Both the position numbers and the translations under genes were made by a program. A stretch of DNA of 64,000 bases from Kordia sp. SMS9 (GTDB lineage: Bacteria > Bacteroidota > Bacteroidia > Flavobacteriales > Flavobacteriaceae). Within the stretch, counting starts at the first letter, position 1; each line of letters begins with the position of its first letter. The notes under the pieces were generated by a model that saw only the letters and a list, made by a program, of their open reading frames with translations, was not told the DNA's origin and did not search any database. The stretch spans positions 482,465-546,464 of the forward strand of contig NZ_CP031153.1 in NCBI RefSeq assembly GCF_003352465.1, read 5' to 3'. Below, one piece after another: positions 28,263-36,113 of this stretch.

Positions 28263-29372
28263 ATGAAGTACTATATTGTTGCAGGAGAAGCGTCGGGCGA
28301 TTTGCATGGTTCTAACTTGATGAAAGCCATTGCAACGGAAGATCCTACTGCCGATTTTCGGTTTTGGGGCGGCGATTTGATGCAAGCCGTTGGCGGTACG
28401 TTGGTCATGCATTATAAGGAACGTGCTTTTATGGGGTTTATTGAAATTATTATGAATCTGCGTAAAATTTTGGGCATGATTTCTTTTTGCAAGAAAGATA
28501 TTGCCGAGTTTCAACCAGATGTCGTGATTTTTATAGATAATTCAGGATTTAACTTGCGTGTGGCAAAATGGGCAAAAGCTGAAGGTTTCCGCACCAATTA
28601 TTATATTTCTCCGCAAGTTTGGGCAAGCAGAGCGAGCAGAGTGCAAAAGATAAAGCGCGATATTGATGCTATGTTTGTGATTCTTCCTTTTGAGAAAGAT
28701 TTTTACAAAAAATATGAGTATGATGTACATTTTGTAGGTCATCCGTTGTTAGATGCGATTGCCGATAGAAAACCTGTTGATGGTGAAATATTCCGCAAAG
28801 AACATCAGTTAGACGCACGACCAATTATTGCCTTATTGCCTGGAAGCAGGAAACAAGAAATTACCAAAATGCTCTCTGTGATGCTTTCTGTAGTGGATGA
28901 TTTTTCGGAATATCAGTTTGTCATTGCAGGTGCACCAAGTCAGGAAAAAGTATTTTACGATCAATTCATTCAAGGGAAAAGCGTTCATTTTATAGATAAC
29001 AAAACGTATGATTTACTCAGTGTTGCCAATTCTGCATTGGTCACTTCGGGAACCGCAACTTTAGAAACTGCATTGTATAAAGTACCACAAGTTGTTTGCT
29101 ATAAAGCCAACAATATTTCTTATCAAATTGCGAAGCGCATTATTACGTTGGAGTATATTTCGTTAGTGAATTTGATTATGGACCGAGAAGTTGTCAAAGA
29201 ATTGATTCAGCATGATTTCAATACAAAAAACCTCAAAAAAGAATTGACACGTATTTTAGACGATACAGAACGCAGCCAACTTTTTGAAGATTATTACGAA
29301 TTGGAGCAAAAACTCGGTGGCAAAGGTGCAAGTGCCAATGCAGCGAAGTTGATTTGTGGAGCGATTCGGTAG
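28263..29372 (+). CDS. lpxB: Lipid-A-disaccharide synthase LpxB
   Basis: 369 residues, a GT-B glycosyltransferase of family GT19. The N-terminus is diagnostic (MKYYIVAGEASGDLHGSNLM), with FRFWGGDLM, VVIFIDNSGFNLRVAKWAK, YYISPQVWASRASRVQKIK, FVGHPLLDA, LLPGSRKQEI and LVTSGTATLETAL following in the usual order. It condenses UDP-2,3-diacylglucosamine with lipid X on the cytoplasmic face of the inner membrane to make the lipid A disaccharide. Last gene of the surE operon; tail-to-tail with the next gene, 14 nt apart. Confidence 0.97.
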   Translation: MKYYIVAGEASGDLHGSNLMKAIATEDPTADFRFWGGDLMQAVGGTLVMHYKERAFMGFIEIIMNLRKILGMISFCKKDIAEFQPDVVIFIDNSGFNLRVAKWAKAEGFRTNYYISPQVWASRASRVQKIKRDIDAMFVILPFEKDFYKKYEYDVHFVGHPLLDAIADRKPVDGEIFRKEHQLDARPIIALLPGSRKQEITKMLSVMLSVVDDFSEYQFVIAGAPSQEKVFYDQFIQGKSVHFIDNKTYDLLSVANSALVTSGTATLETALYKVPQVVCYKANNISYQIAKRIITLEYISLVNLIMDREVVKELIQHDFNTKNLKKELTRILDDTERSQLFEDYYELEQKLGGKGASANAAKLICGAIR

Positions 29373-29386
29373 TAGTAAAATGTATT

Positions 29387-30067
29387 TTATTCGTGATATT
29401 GTAACATTCTCACATGTTTTTGTCGCAAGGTATCATTTACAAACATGTTGCGTTCCATCCAGTTTCCGTTTTCGTCTGATTTGGTGTATTTGTAGGTTTT
29501 GATTCCGTAGCGTTTGCCTTTGGAGTTTTCATAAAACCCTTTGATTTCACGATTTTGATCATCAAAATACAAACTATCAATTCCGCGGTATTCGCCTTTG
29601 CTATTTTCATAGGTTTTTAAAACTGGATTCCCGTTTTTATCCGTTGTGATTGTAGATTTCCAAGAGATCTTTCCTTCTCTGAGAGATGCTTCTACTTTTT
29701 TTCCTTCCGAATTTGTATAAACTGTATCGCGACTTGGTTCTATATCACCAACTTCGTAATATTCGGCACCAATTAATTTTTTATTCGCATCATACTTTCG
29801 ATAGAATCGTAAAATGGTATCTTTTTTTGCATCCAACCAAAATACAGTTTGTGAGTTTCCGTCTTTGTCAAAGTTTTCAATGGTTGCCGAATTGAAGATG
29901 ATAGAATCATTTCGCAAATCGAATATATCTTCTTTTACTGTGGCTAATTCTTTGATTTCTTCTTTGTTAGTGTCTAATGTTGGTTTTTCTTTTTTAGTTG
30001 TATCCGCACAAGCTATTAAAAGCGTTATTAAAAAAGATATACCTGTAAAATATGCTACTTTTTTCAT
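29387..30067 (-). CDS. Predicted lipoprotein with Gly/Asn-rich repeat strands
   Basis: 226 residues with a lipobox (SFLITLLIAC, Cys20). The mature part consists of short beta-strand units of the form TTDKNGNPVLKTYENSKGEY and DDQNREIKGFYENSKGKRYG, reminiscent of YD/MORN-like repeats, ending in WMERNMFVNDTLRQKHVRML. I cannot assign a family with certainty. Probably an envelope lipoprotein. Upstream, a minus-strand TAGCTTTG (complement of 30140-30147) could be the -7 promoter element. Confidence 0.7.
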   Translation of the reverse strand: MKKVAYFTGISFLITLLIACADTTKKEKPTLDTNKEEIKELATVKEDIFDLRNDSIIFNSATIENFDKDGNSQTVFWLDAKKDTILRFYRKYDANKKLIGAEYYEVGDIEPSRDTVYTNSEGKKVEASLREGKISWKSTITTDKNGNPVLKTYENSKGEYRGIDSLYFDDQNREIKGFYENSKGKRYGIKTYKYTKSDENGNWMERNMFVNDTLRQKHVRMLQYHE

Positions 30068-30139
30068 AGGAGATATGGTTTTTTAAGTTGATTTTCTTGA
30101 AAGTTAGACTTTTAAAGTTATTAGTATATACACACTTAT

Positions 30140-30147
30140 CAAAGCTA
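30140..30147 (-). promoter_or_regulatory. Possible -7 element of the lipoprotein gene
   Basis: Reads TAGCTTTG on the minus strand, an exact TAnnTTTG match, about 72 nt before the start codon at 30067. No TTG box at the usual distance. Confidence 0.35.
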
Positions 30148-30260
30148 TGGATGTGCTTTTTACTTTTTTTTAAGTATTTACTTCTTTTTTGACACTGTTT
30201 TTGAATCATTCTCGCATTTTAAATTCATAGTTTTTATTATTTTAGCAAAAACCCTTCTTC

Positions 30261-30794
30261 ATGATTCGAAAACTCCTATTACTTTTTTTGGCAATTTTTG
30301 TTGTGTCTTGTGGATCTTCTAAGAAAGCTTCTTCTTCGCGTAAAAGTTCAACATCGACCACAGTAGTAAATAAAACTTCAAAAAAGAAAACCACTACTAA
30401 AAAAGCATTTAGTAAAGCCAATGCCGTTGTAAAAACCGCGATGGCATACAAAGGAACACGCTATAAGTTTGGTGGAACGACACGCAAAGGAATGGATTGT
30501 TCTGGGTTGACATATATTGCTTTTGGGAAACATCAAGTAGCATTGCCAAGAGTTTCATATCAACAAGCGACGAAAGGGAAACGCATCAAATTAAACACCG
30601 TACAAAAAGGAGATTTACTATTTTTTCAGACGAATAAGAATCGAAAACGCATCAACCATGTTGGTTTAGTCGTTTCTCACAAAAGTGGTGATATTAAGTT
30701 TATTCATTCCACTACTTCTAAAGGTGTGTTGGTATCTTCTTTGAGCGAGCGTTATTGGAAAAATGCGTTTACGGAAGCGCGGAGGATTCTTTAG
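30261..30794 (+). CDS. NlpC/P60 (C40) peptidoglycan endopeptidase lipoprotein
   Basis: 177 residues. Lipobox FLAIFVVSC puts the lipidated Cys at 17; a Ser/Lys/Thr-rich linker (18-50) leads to the NlpC/P60 domain. The catalytic triad is visible: Cys80 in GMDCSGLTYIAF, His133 in INHVGLVV and His149 in KFIHSTTSKGV. The family cleaves the gamma-D-Glu to diamino acid bond in the peptidoglycan stem peptide; this is the single-domain Spr/MepS-like type. Gene is convergent with the T9SS protein gene. Confidence 0.93.
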   Translation: MIRKLLLLFLAIFVVSCGSSKKASSSRKSSTSTTVVNKTSKKKTTTKKAFSKANAVVKTAMAYKGTRYKFGGTTRKGMDCSGLTYIAFGKHQVALPRVSYQQATKGKRIKLNTVQKGDLLFFQTNKNRKRINHVGLVVSHKSGDIKFIHSTTSKGVLVSSLSERYWKNAFTEARRIL

Positions 30795-30796
30795 GT

Positions 30797-30824
30797 GCCG
30801 CATTTCGACTATGCTCAATGTGGC
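30797..30824. repeat. Short TTCGAC-type palindromic element
   Basis: GCCGCATT and AATGTGGC form an 8-bp stem with one G-T wobble around the loop TCGACTATGCTC, directly after the NlpC gene stop. No T-run follows. The motif resembles flavobacterial intergenic palindromes and shares the TTCGAC core with the element near 10555. Confidence 0.4.
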
Positions 30825-30885
30825 GGGTGTTGGTATTGGATTTTTGATACTATTTTCTATATGATCAACTTTTAAACTTTTTCGC

Positions 30886-33174
30886 TTACTTCACCGTAAT
30901 TTTCTTTGTGAGTCGCGCGGTGTTTGAACTTAATTTTAAGAAATACATTCCGCTTTTTAAGTTAGAAATATTCAGTTCTATTTGTTTGCTTGTAGCGGTT
31001 TTTGTCAGTATTTGTTTTCCGTGTATGTCAACCAATTGCAGCCTAATGAGTTCACTTTTTTCAAGTTCTATATATAAAATATCCGTCGCAGGATTTGGAT
31101 ATAGTTTTACTTGAAAATCTGCAATTTCATTGACTGATAACGGTTCTACGAATTCCGTTTCAAAGATATTGGTAATCACAGGCGCGTTAAAGTCAAAATA
31201 GATGCCTGCCACTGCGGGAATGATGTCGCCAATGGCGTACCCTGATTGGGGTTTTATTTTAAAGTATACAAAACCATTGCTGCCTTCTGCATCAAACATT
31301 TCGGCTGGCAGATTGATATTGTCAAATGTCCAAATTAAATCGCCATCGACACGTTGTACTTGATACGCATGACTCGACGCAAGCATTTGAAACGTTGTTT
31401 CGTCTAGTTTTGTGTCTAAGGTTTCTTCTATGCGAACATTGATAGCATCGGCAGTTCCTAAATTTTGGAATCGGATCGTGTAGTACAAGTAATCATTAGC
31501 GGTAAAATCTTGAAATATAATTTCTCGGCCGCGCGATTCTCGGATATCATTCGGATCCCAAGAACCAATGACAACTTCTCTTAGCGTAGCACTATTGTTT
31601 CCAGGCACAAAATCGTTTGTAGTGGTTGTATAGGTTGCCGTATTGGAAACGATATCGCCTAGCGGAACACTTACCGGACATAGTAATTGTATTTCTATAG
31701 CTTCACTAGCTAACGGCGGTAAATTCACAAAATCGACCGTAAAACCTGTGGCTGTGTTGGTAATGATATAATTAGAGTTTACATTGGCAACTCCATTAAG
31801 CACCAAATCATCATCAATGATCACTTCTACCGTTCCTGAAGCAATGGTTGAAAATGTTAGATTGTTTAAGTATAGTATGTTCTCGTATGTAAATCCAGGT
31901 CTTGGTGGCGTTGAAGGATTGATTAAAATTACTTCTAAGTCTTCACACGCTTGCTGTTGTGTCACAGGAAAGTCTAGCGTGACAGATTGCCCAATGGCAA
32001 CACTCACATCGTTAATTGTAGGCGTTGTAACGTTGTAGCAATTTTCATATCCGTCAAAAAGCGAAAACGTCACATCATACGAGTTTGTGGCATCATCACT
32101 CACAATAAAAAAGTTTCCATCAGACGAACCAACATTTATTTCTCCGTTATCATTTACTTCGTATACTATATTCCCGAAAGGAAAAGTCACTTCTCCAGTG
32201 TCAAAAGCACCATTGTTATTATCATCCAAAAAACTGTTCACATTGATGATGCCCACAGTATTGACATCCAAACATGAGGCTGTAAATTGCCAAGGTTCAA
32301 ATGAATTGGTGGAACACGCAATAGAACCATCTGATTGAATTTGAATGGTAATTTCGCCGCCTGTAGACTGAAATGACAATCCGGTAAGGTCGCCATCATT
32401 ACCATAACCAGAATATAGTATTGGGTCTGTTATATTGCCATCGTAAATAACCAACTCATCAAAGATGTTTTCTACTTCACCCGCTAAAAATTCTACCGTT
32501 ATGGGAGCGCCGCTATCACTTTGAAACGCAAATGCTGTTTGATCAAAATTACCGTAACAAAAGGTGTTGATTTGTGGACTTGCATTGCAGGTTATGAGTG
32601 TGAAATTGTTTATTACTAGCGTAAAACTCGCAATGCTACTACAACTCGTTGTAAGGTCTTGCACACGTACAAATATTTCTTGCGGATTTATTATATTGAC
32701 ATAACTATTAGGACTTGAAATATTGTTTATATCGGTTTGTGCGTCTGCTAATGTTTCGTAAAAAGTGACGCTGAGATTGGCATTTCCATTCGTAATTTCT
32801 GGAATTTTGGTAGTGAGATCAAAAGTGCCAAAATCGACTCCATTCATTGCTTCTATTAGAAGATCAGTGATGTTTCCTATGGCTGGCGTGGGATTAAAAG
32901 TTACCAATACACTGTCCGTTGCAGGCATTCCACTGATGATAGCTGTCACTTCATACACACCACCTTGCGTTACAAATAATACAGCACTTACTTCATTCAC
33001 TAATACTTGTCCATCCAAACTCCATTGATAGGACGTAGCATTTTGCGTAGTAGCATCTAACACTACTGTTTCGCCTTCGCAGGTTGTAACGTCGTCTCCT
33101 AAATCTACTTGAGCGAATCCTATGGTGGTAAATGCAATATAGAGTATAAGTGTGCAGTGTAGTATTCTTTTCAT
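30886..33174 (-). CDS. T9SS-exported multidomain surface protein (Ig-like, CUB-like, DUF7619-like, type A sorting domain)
   Basis: 762 residues. Signal peptide to about 21; a PKD/Ig-like domain (about 25-95, CEGETVVLDATT); a CUB-like region (about 195-300); an SdrD/Cna-B-like segment (VNSFLDDNNNGAFDTGEV); a stretch at about 520-665 matching the flavobacterial DUF7619 pattern (GSWDPNDIRESRG, YLYYTIRFQNLGTADAINVR, GIYFDFNAPVITN); and a type A T9SS sorting domain (VKLYPNPATDILYIEL, LKSGMYFLKL, KKITVK) over the last 80 residues. Such proteins cross the outer membrane through T9SS and stay on the surface or are released. Ligand unknown. Confidence 0.92.
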   Translation of the reverse strand: MKRILHCTLILYIAFTTIGFAQVDLGDDVTTCEGETVVLDATTQNATSYQWSLDGQVLVNEVSAVLFVTQGGVYEVTAIISGMPATDSVLVTFNPTPAIGNITDLLIEAMNGVDFGTFDLTTKIPEITNGNANLSVTFYETLADAQTDINNISSPNSYVNIINPQEIFVRVQDLTTSCSSIASFTLVINNFTLITCNASPQINTFCYGNFDQTAFAFQSDSGAPITVEFLAGEVENIFDELVIYDGNITDPILYSGYGNDGDLTGLSFQSTGGEITIQIQSDGSIACSTNSFEPWQFTASCLDVNTVGIINVNSFLDDNNNGAFDTGEVTFPFGNIVYEVNDNGEINVGSSDGNFFIVSDDATNSYDVTFSLFDGYENCYNVTTPTINDVSVAIGQSVTLDFPVTQQQACEDLEVILINPSTPPRPGFTYENILYLNNLTFSTIASGTVEVIIDDDLVLNGVANVNSNYIITNTATGFTVDFVNLPPLASEAIEIQLLCPVSVPLGDIVSNTATYTTTTNDFVPGNNSATLREVVIGSWDPNDIRESRGREIIFQDFTANDYLYYTIRFQNLGTADAINVRIEETLDTKLDETTFQMLASSHAYQVQRVDGDLIWTFDNINLPAEMFDAEGSNGFVYFKIKPQSGYAIGDIIPAVAGIYFDFNAPVITNIFETEFVEPLSVNEIADFQVKLYPNPATDILYIELEKSELIRLQLVDIHGKQILTKTATSKQIELNISNLKSGMYFLKLSSNTARLTKKITVK

Positions 33175-33378
33175 AATGCGTAAAAGGCTGATTGTGAGCT
33201 ATAAATTTACGACTTTATTGACGGTTTTTTATTTGTTTCTTTTTTTAATTTCTTAAAATGTGTCTCAAATTATCATTACATACCTACGCTTACAAACTCA
33301 ACTCAACGCTTATCAACTTATATGAAGAACGGAATCGTTTTTTGTCTATTTTGAATTGATTTTAATTATTTATAGACA

Positions 33379-35427
33379 ATGAAGTGGCTCCATTTTATCG
33401 TAACCAAGTTGACGTTTTCGTTAATTTTAGGCATCTTAATCGCGTATTTCGGTACGATTTCTTGGGCCACAAGTTGTTTTATTTTTGGAGGATTGTTTTG
33501 TGTGTTGTGTGTCTTCTTTTGGATTGCCCGAAAGCAATTTATACAAAAGATCAGTTTCGGAATTGTCGCTTTGACGACCATGGTTAGTTTGGGAATGGTG
33601 ATTGAAAATTTTCATGAAGAGAAAAATCACGCTTCGCATTACAGTCATGTAAATTTAGTTGAAAATATACAGTTTCGCATTCACGAAGTGTTGAAATCGA
33701 ATTCCTATTACGATCGGTATGTTGGTGAAGTTTTCTGTGTGAATGATACAATGGCTTCTGGAAAATTGTTGATTCATATTCGGAAAGATAGTTTGTCGAA
33801 ATCGTTGCCCGTAGACGCCATTTTGTATACCCAAAAGTTGCCAATTCCTGTGAAAGCAGCGTTGAATCCGACTGCTTTTGATTATAAAACATATTTGGAA
33901 GATCGGTATGTGTATGCACAGTTGTATTTGAAATCGGGTGAGTTTTTGCTGGCTACACATGTTCCGAAAACCTTGTATGGTGCTGCGGCTTCGCTTCGAA
34001 ATACGATTCATCAACGATTGCTAGACAACAATTTTAAAGCAGACGAACTCGCAGTGATTGAAGCCTTGTTGTTAGGACAACGCCGACAAATTTCCAAAGA
34101 GTTGCAGACCAATTATGCCAATGCTGGCGCCATTCACATTCTGGCAATTTCAGGATTGCACGTTGGAATTTTGTCGTTTTTATTGCAGTTCATCTTCAAA
34201 CCGTTGGATCGTTTTCGGTATGGAAAACCGTTGAAATTAGTGCTCATTTTAAGCATTTTGTGGAGTTTTGCGTTTATTTCTGGACTCTCTGCTTCCGTTG
34301 TTCGCGCAGTAACGATGTTTACCGCAATTGTAGTTGCCACACATTTTCGTAGGCAAACAAATACCTTACAAGTATTGACCGTTTCGATGTTTTTCTTGTT
34401 GTTGTGCAAACCTCATTTTTTGTTTGATGTTGGTTTTCAGTTGAGTTACGCTGCCGTTTTTGCGATTGTTTGTTTGCAACCTTTGTGGAAAAAACTTTGG
34501 AATCCAAGATCTTTTTTAGGGAAATCTTTTTGGGGATTGCTCACGGTAAGTTTGTCTGCTCAGTTAGGAGTTTTGCCTTTGAGTTTGTATTATTTTCATC
34601 AGTTTCCTGGATTGTTTTTTGTGGCGAATTTGACCATTGTTCCGGTATTGGGCATTATTTTAGCTGTTGGGATTTTGGTGATCATTCTTGCCTATTTTCA
34701 AGTGTTGCCTGAATTTTTAAGCCGTTTCTACAGTGAAATTATTCAATACATGAATGCCTTTGTTTCTTGGATTGCTTCCCACGAGCAGTTTGTATTGACA
34801 GACATTCCGATGCGTTTTTTGCAAATGATTGGTTGTTATCTTGTAGTGATTGCGTTTGCACAGTATTTTCATCTTCCCAAAAGGAAACACTTAAAGATAG
34901 CATTCTGTAGCATTTTGATGTGTCAAGGATTGTGGTTTTTAGATCGTTTACAAAACTTTCCAACTACAGCTTCATTTGCCGTATTGCATCAATCGAAAGC
35001 CACGATTTTAGCCAAACGACAAGGAACTTCTTTGCAATTGTTTCATAATTTAGACAGTTCTGCCACAGCGAAAAATTACACGCTAAAAAATCAACAACAG
35101 CAAGATTTTATAGAAAAAGTAACGCAAGACAGTTTGCAAAATGTGTATGCGTTTCACAAAGCTGTTTTGTTGCGAATTGATAGTTTGGGCATTTATCAGA
35201 TTCCACAATTGAAACCGAACTATATTTTGTTGAGCAATTCGCCTAAAGTTAATTTGAATCGTGTTATGAATGATTTGAAACCTGAATTTATTATTGCTGA
35301 CGGAAGCAATTATAGAAGTTATGTAGCGCGTTGGAAGGCAGCAGCTAGAAAACAAAAAATCCCTTTTCACTATACGGGTGAAAAAGGATTTTTTTCTATT
35401 CCTTATGTTCGACTCGAACTGAGATGA
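33379..35427 (+). CDS. comEC: ComEC/Rec2-type DNA uptake channel protein
   Basis: 682 residues: N-terminal membrane helices with a DUF4131-like OB domain (about 90-180), then the Competence core with the signature ILAISGLHVGILSFLL and GLSASVVRAVTMFT, and several more helices to about 510. The C-terminal soluble part keeps the end of a metallo-beta-lactamase-like domain (LLSNSPKVNLNRV, FIIADGSNYRSYVARWK) but shows no HxHxDH zinc motif, as I believe is usual in Bacteroidota. ComEC carries single-stranded DNA across the inner membrane in transformation. Its last 75 nt contain a terminator-like hairpin. It ends 3 nt from the convergent thioredoxin gene. Confidence 0.93.
   Translation: MKWLHFIVTKLTFSLILGILIAYFGTISWATSCFIFGGLFCVLCVFFWIARKQFIQKISFGIVALTTMVSLGMVIENFHEEKNHASHYSHVNLVENIQFRIHEVLKSNSYYDRYVGEVFCVNDTMASGKLLIHIRKDSLSKSLPVDAILYTQKLPIPVKAALNPTAFDYKTYLEDRYVYAQLYLKSGEFLLATHVPKTLYGAAASLRNTIHQRLLDNNFKADELAVIEALLLGQRRQISKELQTNYANAGAIHILAISGLHVGILSFLLQFIFKPLDRFRYGKPLKLVLILSILWSFAFISGLSASVVRAVTMFTAIVVATHFRRQTNTLQVLTVSMFFLLLCKPHFLFDVGFQLSYAAVFAIVCLQPLWKKLWNPRSFLGKSFWGLLTVSLSAQLGVLPLSLYYFHQFPGLFFVANLTIVPVLGIILAVGILVIILAYFQVLPEFLSRFYSEIIQYMNAFVSWIASHEQFVLTDIPMRFLQMIGCYLVVIAFAQYFHLPKRKHLKIAFCSILMCQGLWFLDRLQNFPTTASFAVLHQSKATILAKRQGTSLQLFHNLDSSATAKNYTLKNQQQQDFIEKVTQDSLQNVYAFHKAVLLRIDSLGIYQIPQLKPNYILLSNSPKVNLNRVMNDLKPEFIIADGSNYRSYVARWKAAARKQKIPFHYTGEKGFFSIPYVRLELR
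35355..35395 (-). terminator. Hairpin terminator embedded in the 3' end of comEC
   Basis: A 16-position stem (35355-35370 with 35378-35393, a single C-A mismatch, 7-nt loop) lies inside the comEC coding sequence, 32 nt before its stop. On the minus strand it is followed by T-rich sequence and can end the convergent thioredoxin transcript; on the plus strand it also has a T-run, but stopping there would cut comEC mRNA short. Confidence 0.6.
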
Positions 35428-35430
35428 AGT

Positions 35431-35979
35431 TTAACTTTTAAACTCACTTACAAATTCTTTTTGATATTTTTCCCAATCTTCTTTTGAAACGACTTCTTTG
35501 TATTTATCTGTTTTGAAAAGTTTCAAATAGATTTCAAGTTGTTTTGGTAGTAAGTATCCTGAAATTGGCGCAATGAGTTTGAAATCTTCATCAAAAAACA
35601 CCATTGTTGGATAGGCGCGTACACTTAGATAACGTGCAAATTGATGTTGTGCATTTCTACGTTTTTTCTTTGCCGGATCGTAATTTGGATTGGTAAAGGT
35701 GTTTCCTTCAAACGTTACACTCGAATCGCCTTCTGCATTGAATTTGATGGCGTAGTAGTTTTCGTTGATATACTTGGCAACATCGGTATTTCCAAACGTA
35801 TTTTTGTCTAACATTTTACAAGGTCCACACCAAACAGTATATACATCCATGATGACTTTTCTCGGTTCCTTTTTCATGAGTTCCTGCGCTTCTTCTATGG
35901 AAACCCAATTGATTTTCTGTGCTTGAACGGTCGTAACACTTACGAGAAGTATACTTATTAAAAAAATGATTTTCTTCAT
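35431..35979 (-). CDS. Secreted thioredoxin-fold protein
   Basis: 182 residues with a signal peptide (MKKIIFLISILLVSVTTVQA, cleavage near 20-21) and a thioredoxin fold with the classical WCGPCK active site (Cys51, Cys54) and the cis-Pro motif RAYPTMVFF. The insert between strand and cis-Pro (KKKRRNAQHQFARYL) is typical of the thioredoxin_7/DUF255-like group. It is probably a periplasmic disulfide reductase or isomerase. Its gene ends 3 nt from the convergent comEC. Confidence 0.88.
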   Translation of the reverse strand: MKKIIFLISILLVSVTTVQAQKINWVSIEEAQELMKKEPRKVIMDVYTVWCGPCKMLDKNTFGNTDVAKYINENYYAIKFNAEGDSSVTFEGNTFTNPNYDPAKKKRRNAQHQFARYLSVRAYPTMVFFDEDFKLIAPISGYLLPKQLEIYLKLFKTDKYKEVVSKEDWEKYQKEFVSEFKS

Positions 35980-36059
35980 GTGTTTGTCTTTTATATGGTC
36001 TCTGTCGCAAACTTTGTGCCTAGTTTACGAATACAAGGTACAATTTGCTTTTGTAATTT

Positions 36060-36093
36060 AAAAAAAGCGTTCTCCTAAGAAAACGCTTTTTTT
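36060..36093 (-). terminator. Intrinsic terminator after the POT transporter gene
   Basis: AAAAAAGCGTT and AACGCTTTTTT form an 11-bp stem with a 10-nt loop, flanked by A and T runs so that it works on either strand. It lies 21 nt beyond the stop of the minus-strand POT gene at 36114. Confidence 0.85.
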
Positions 36094-36113
36094 GATTTTT
36101 ATGATGTTGCTGG

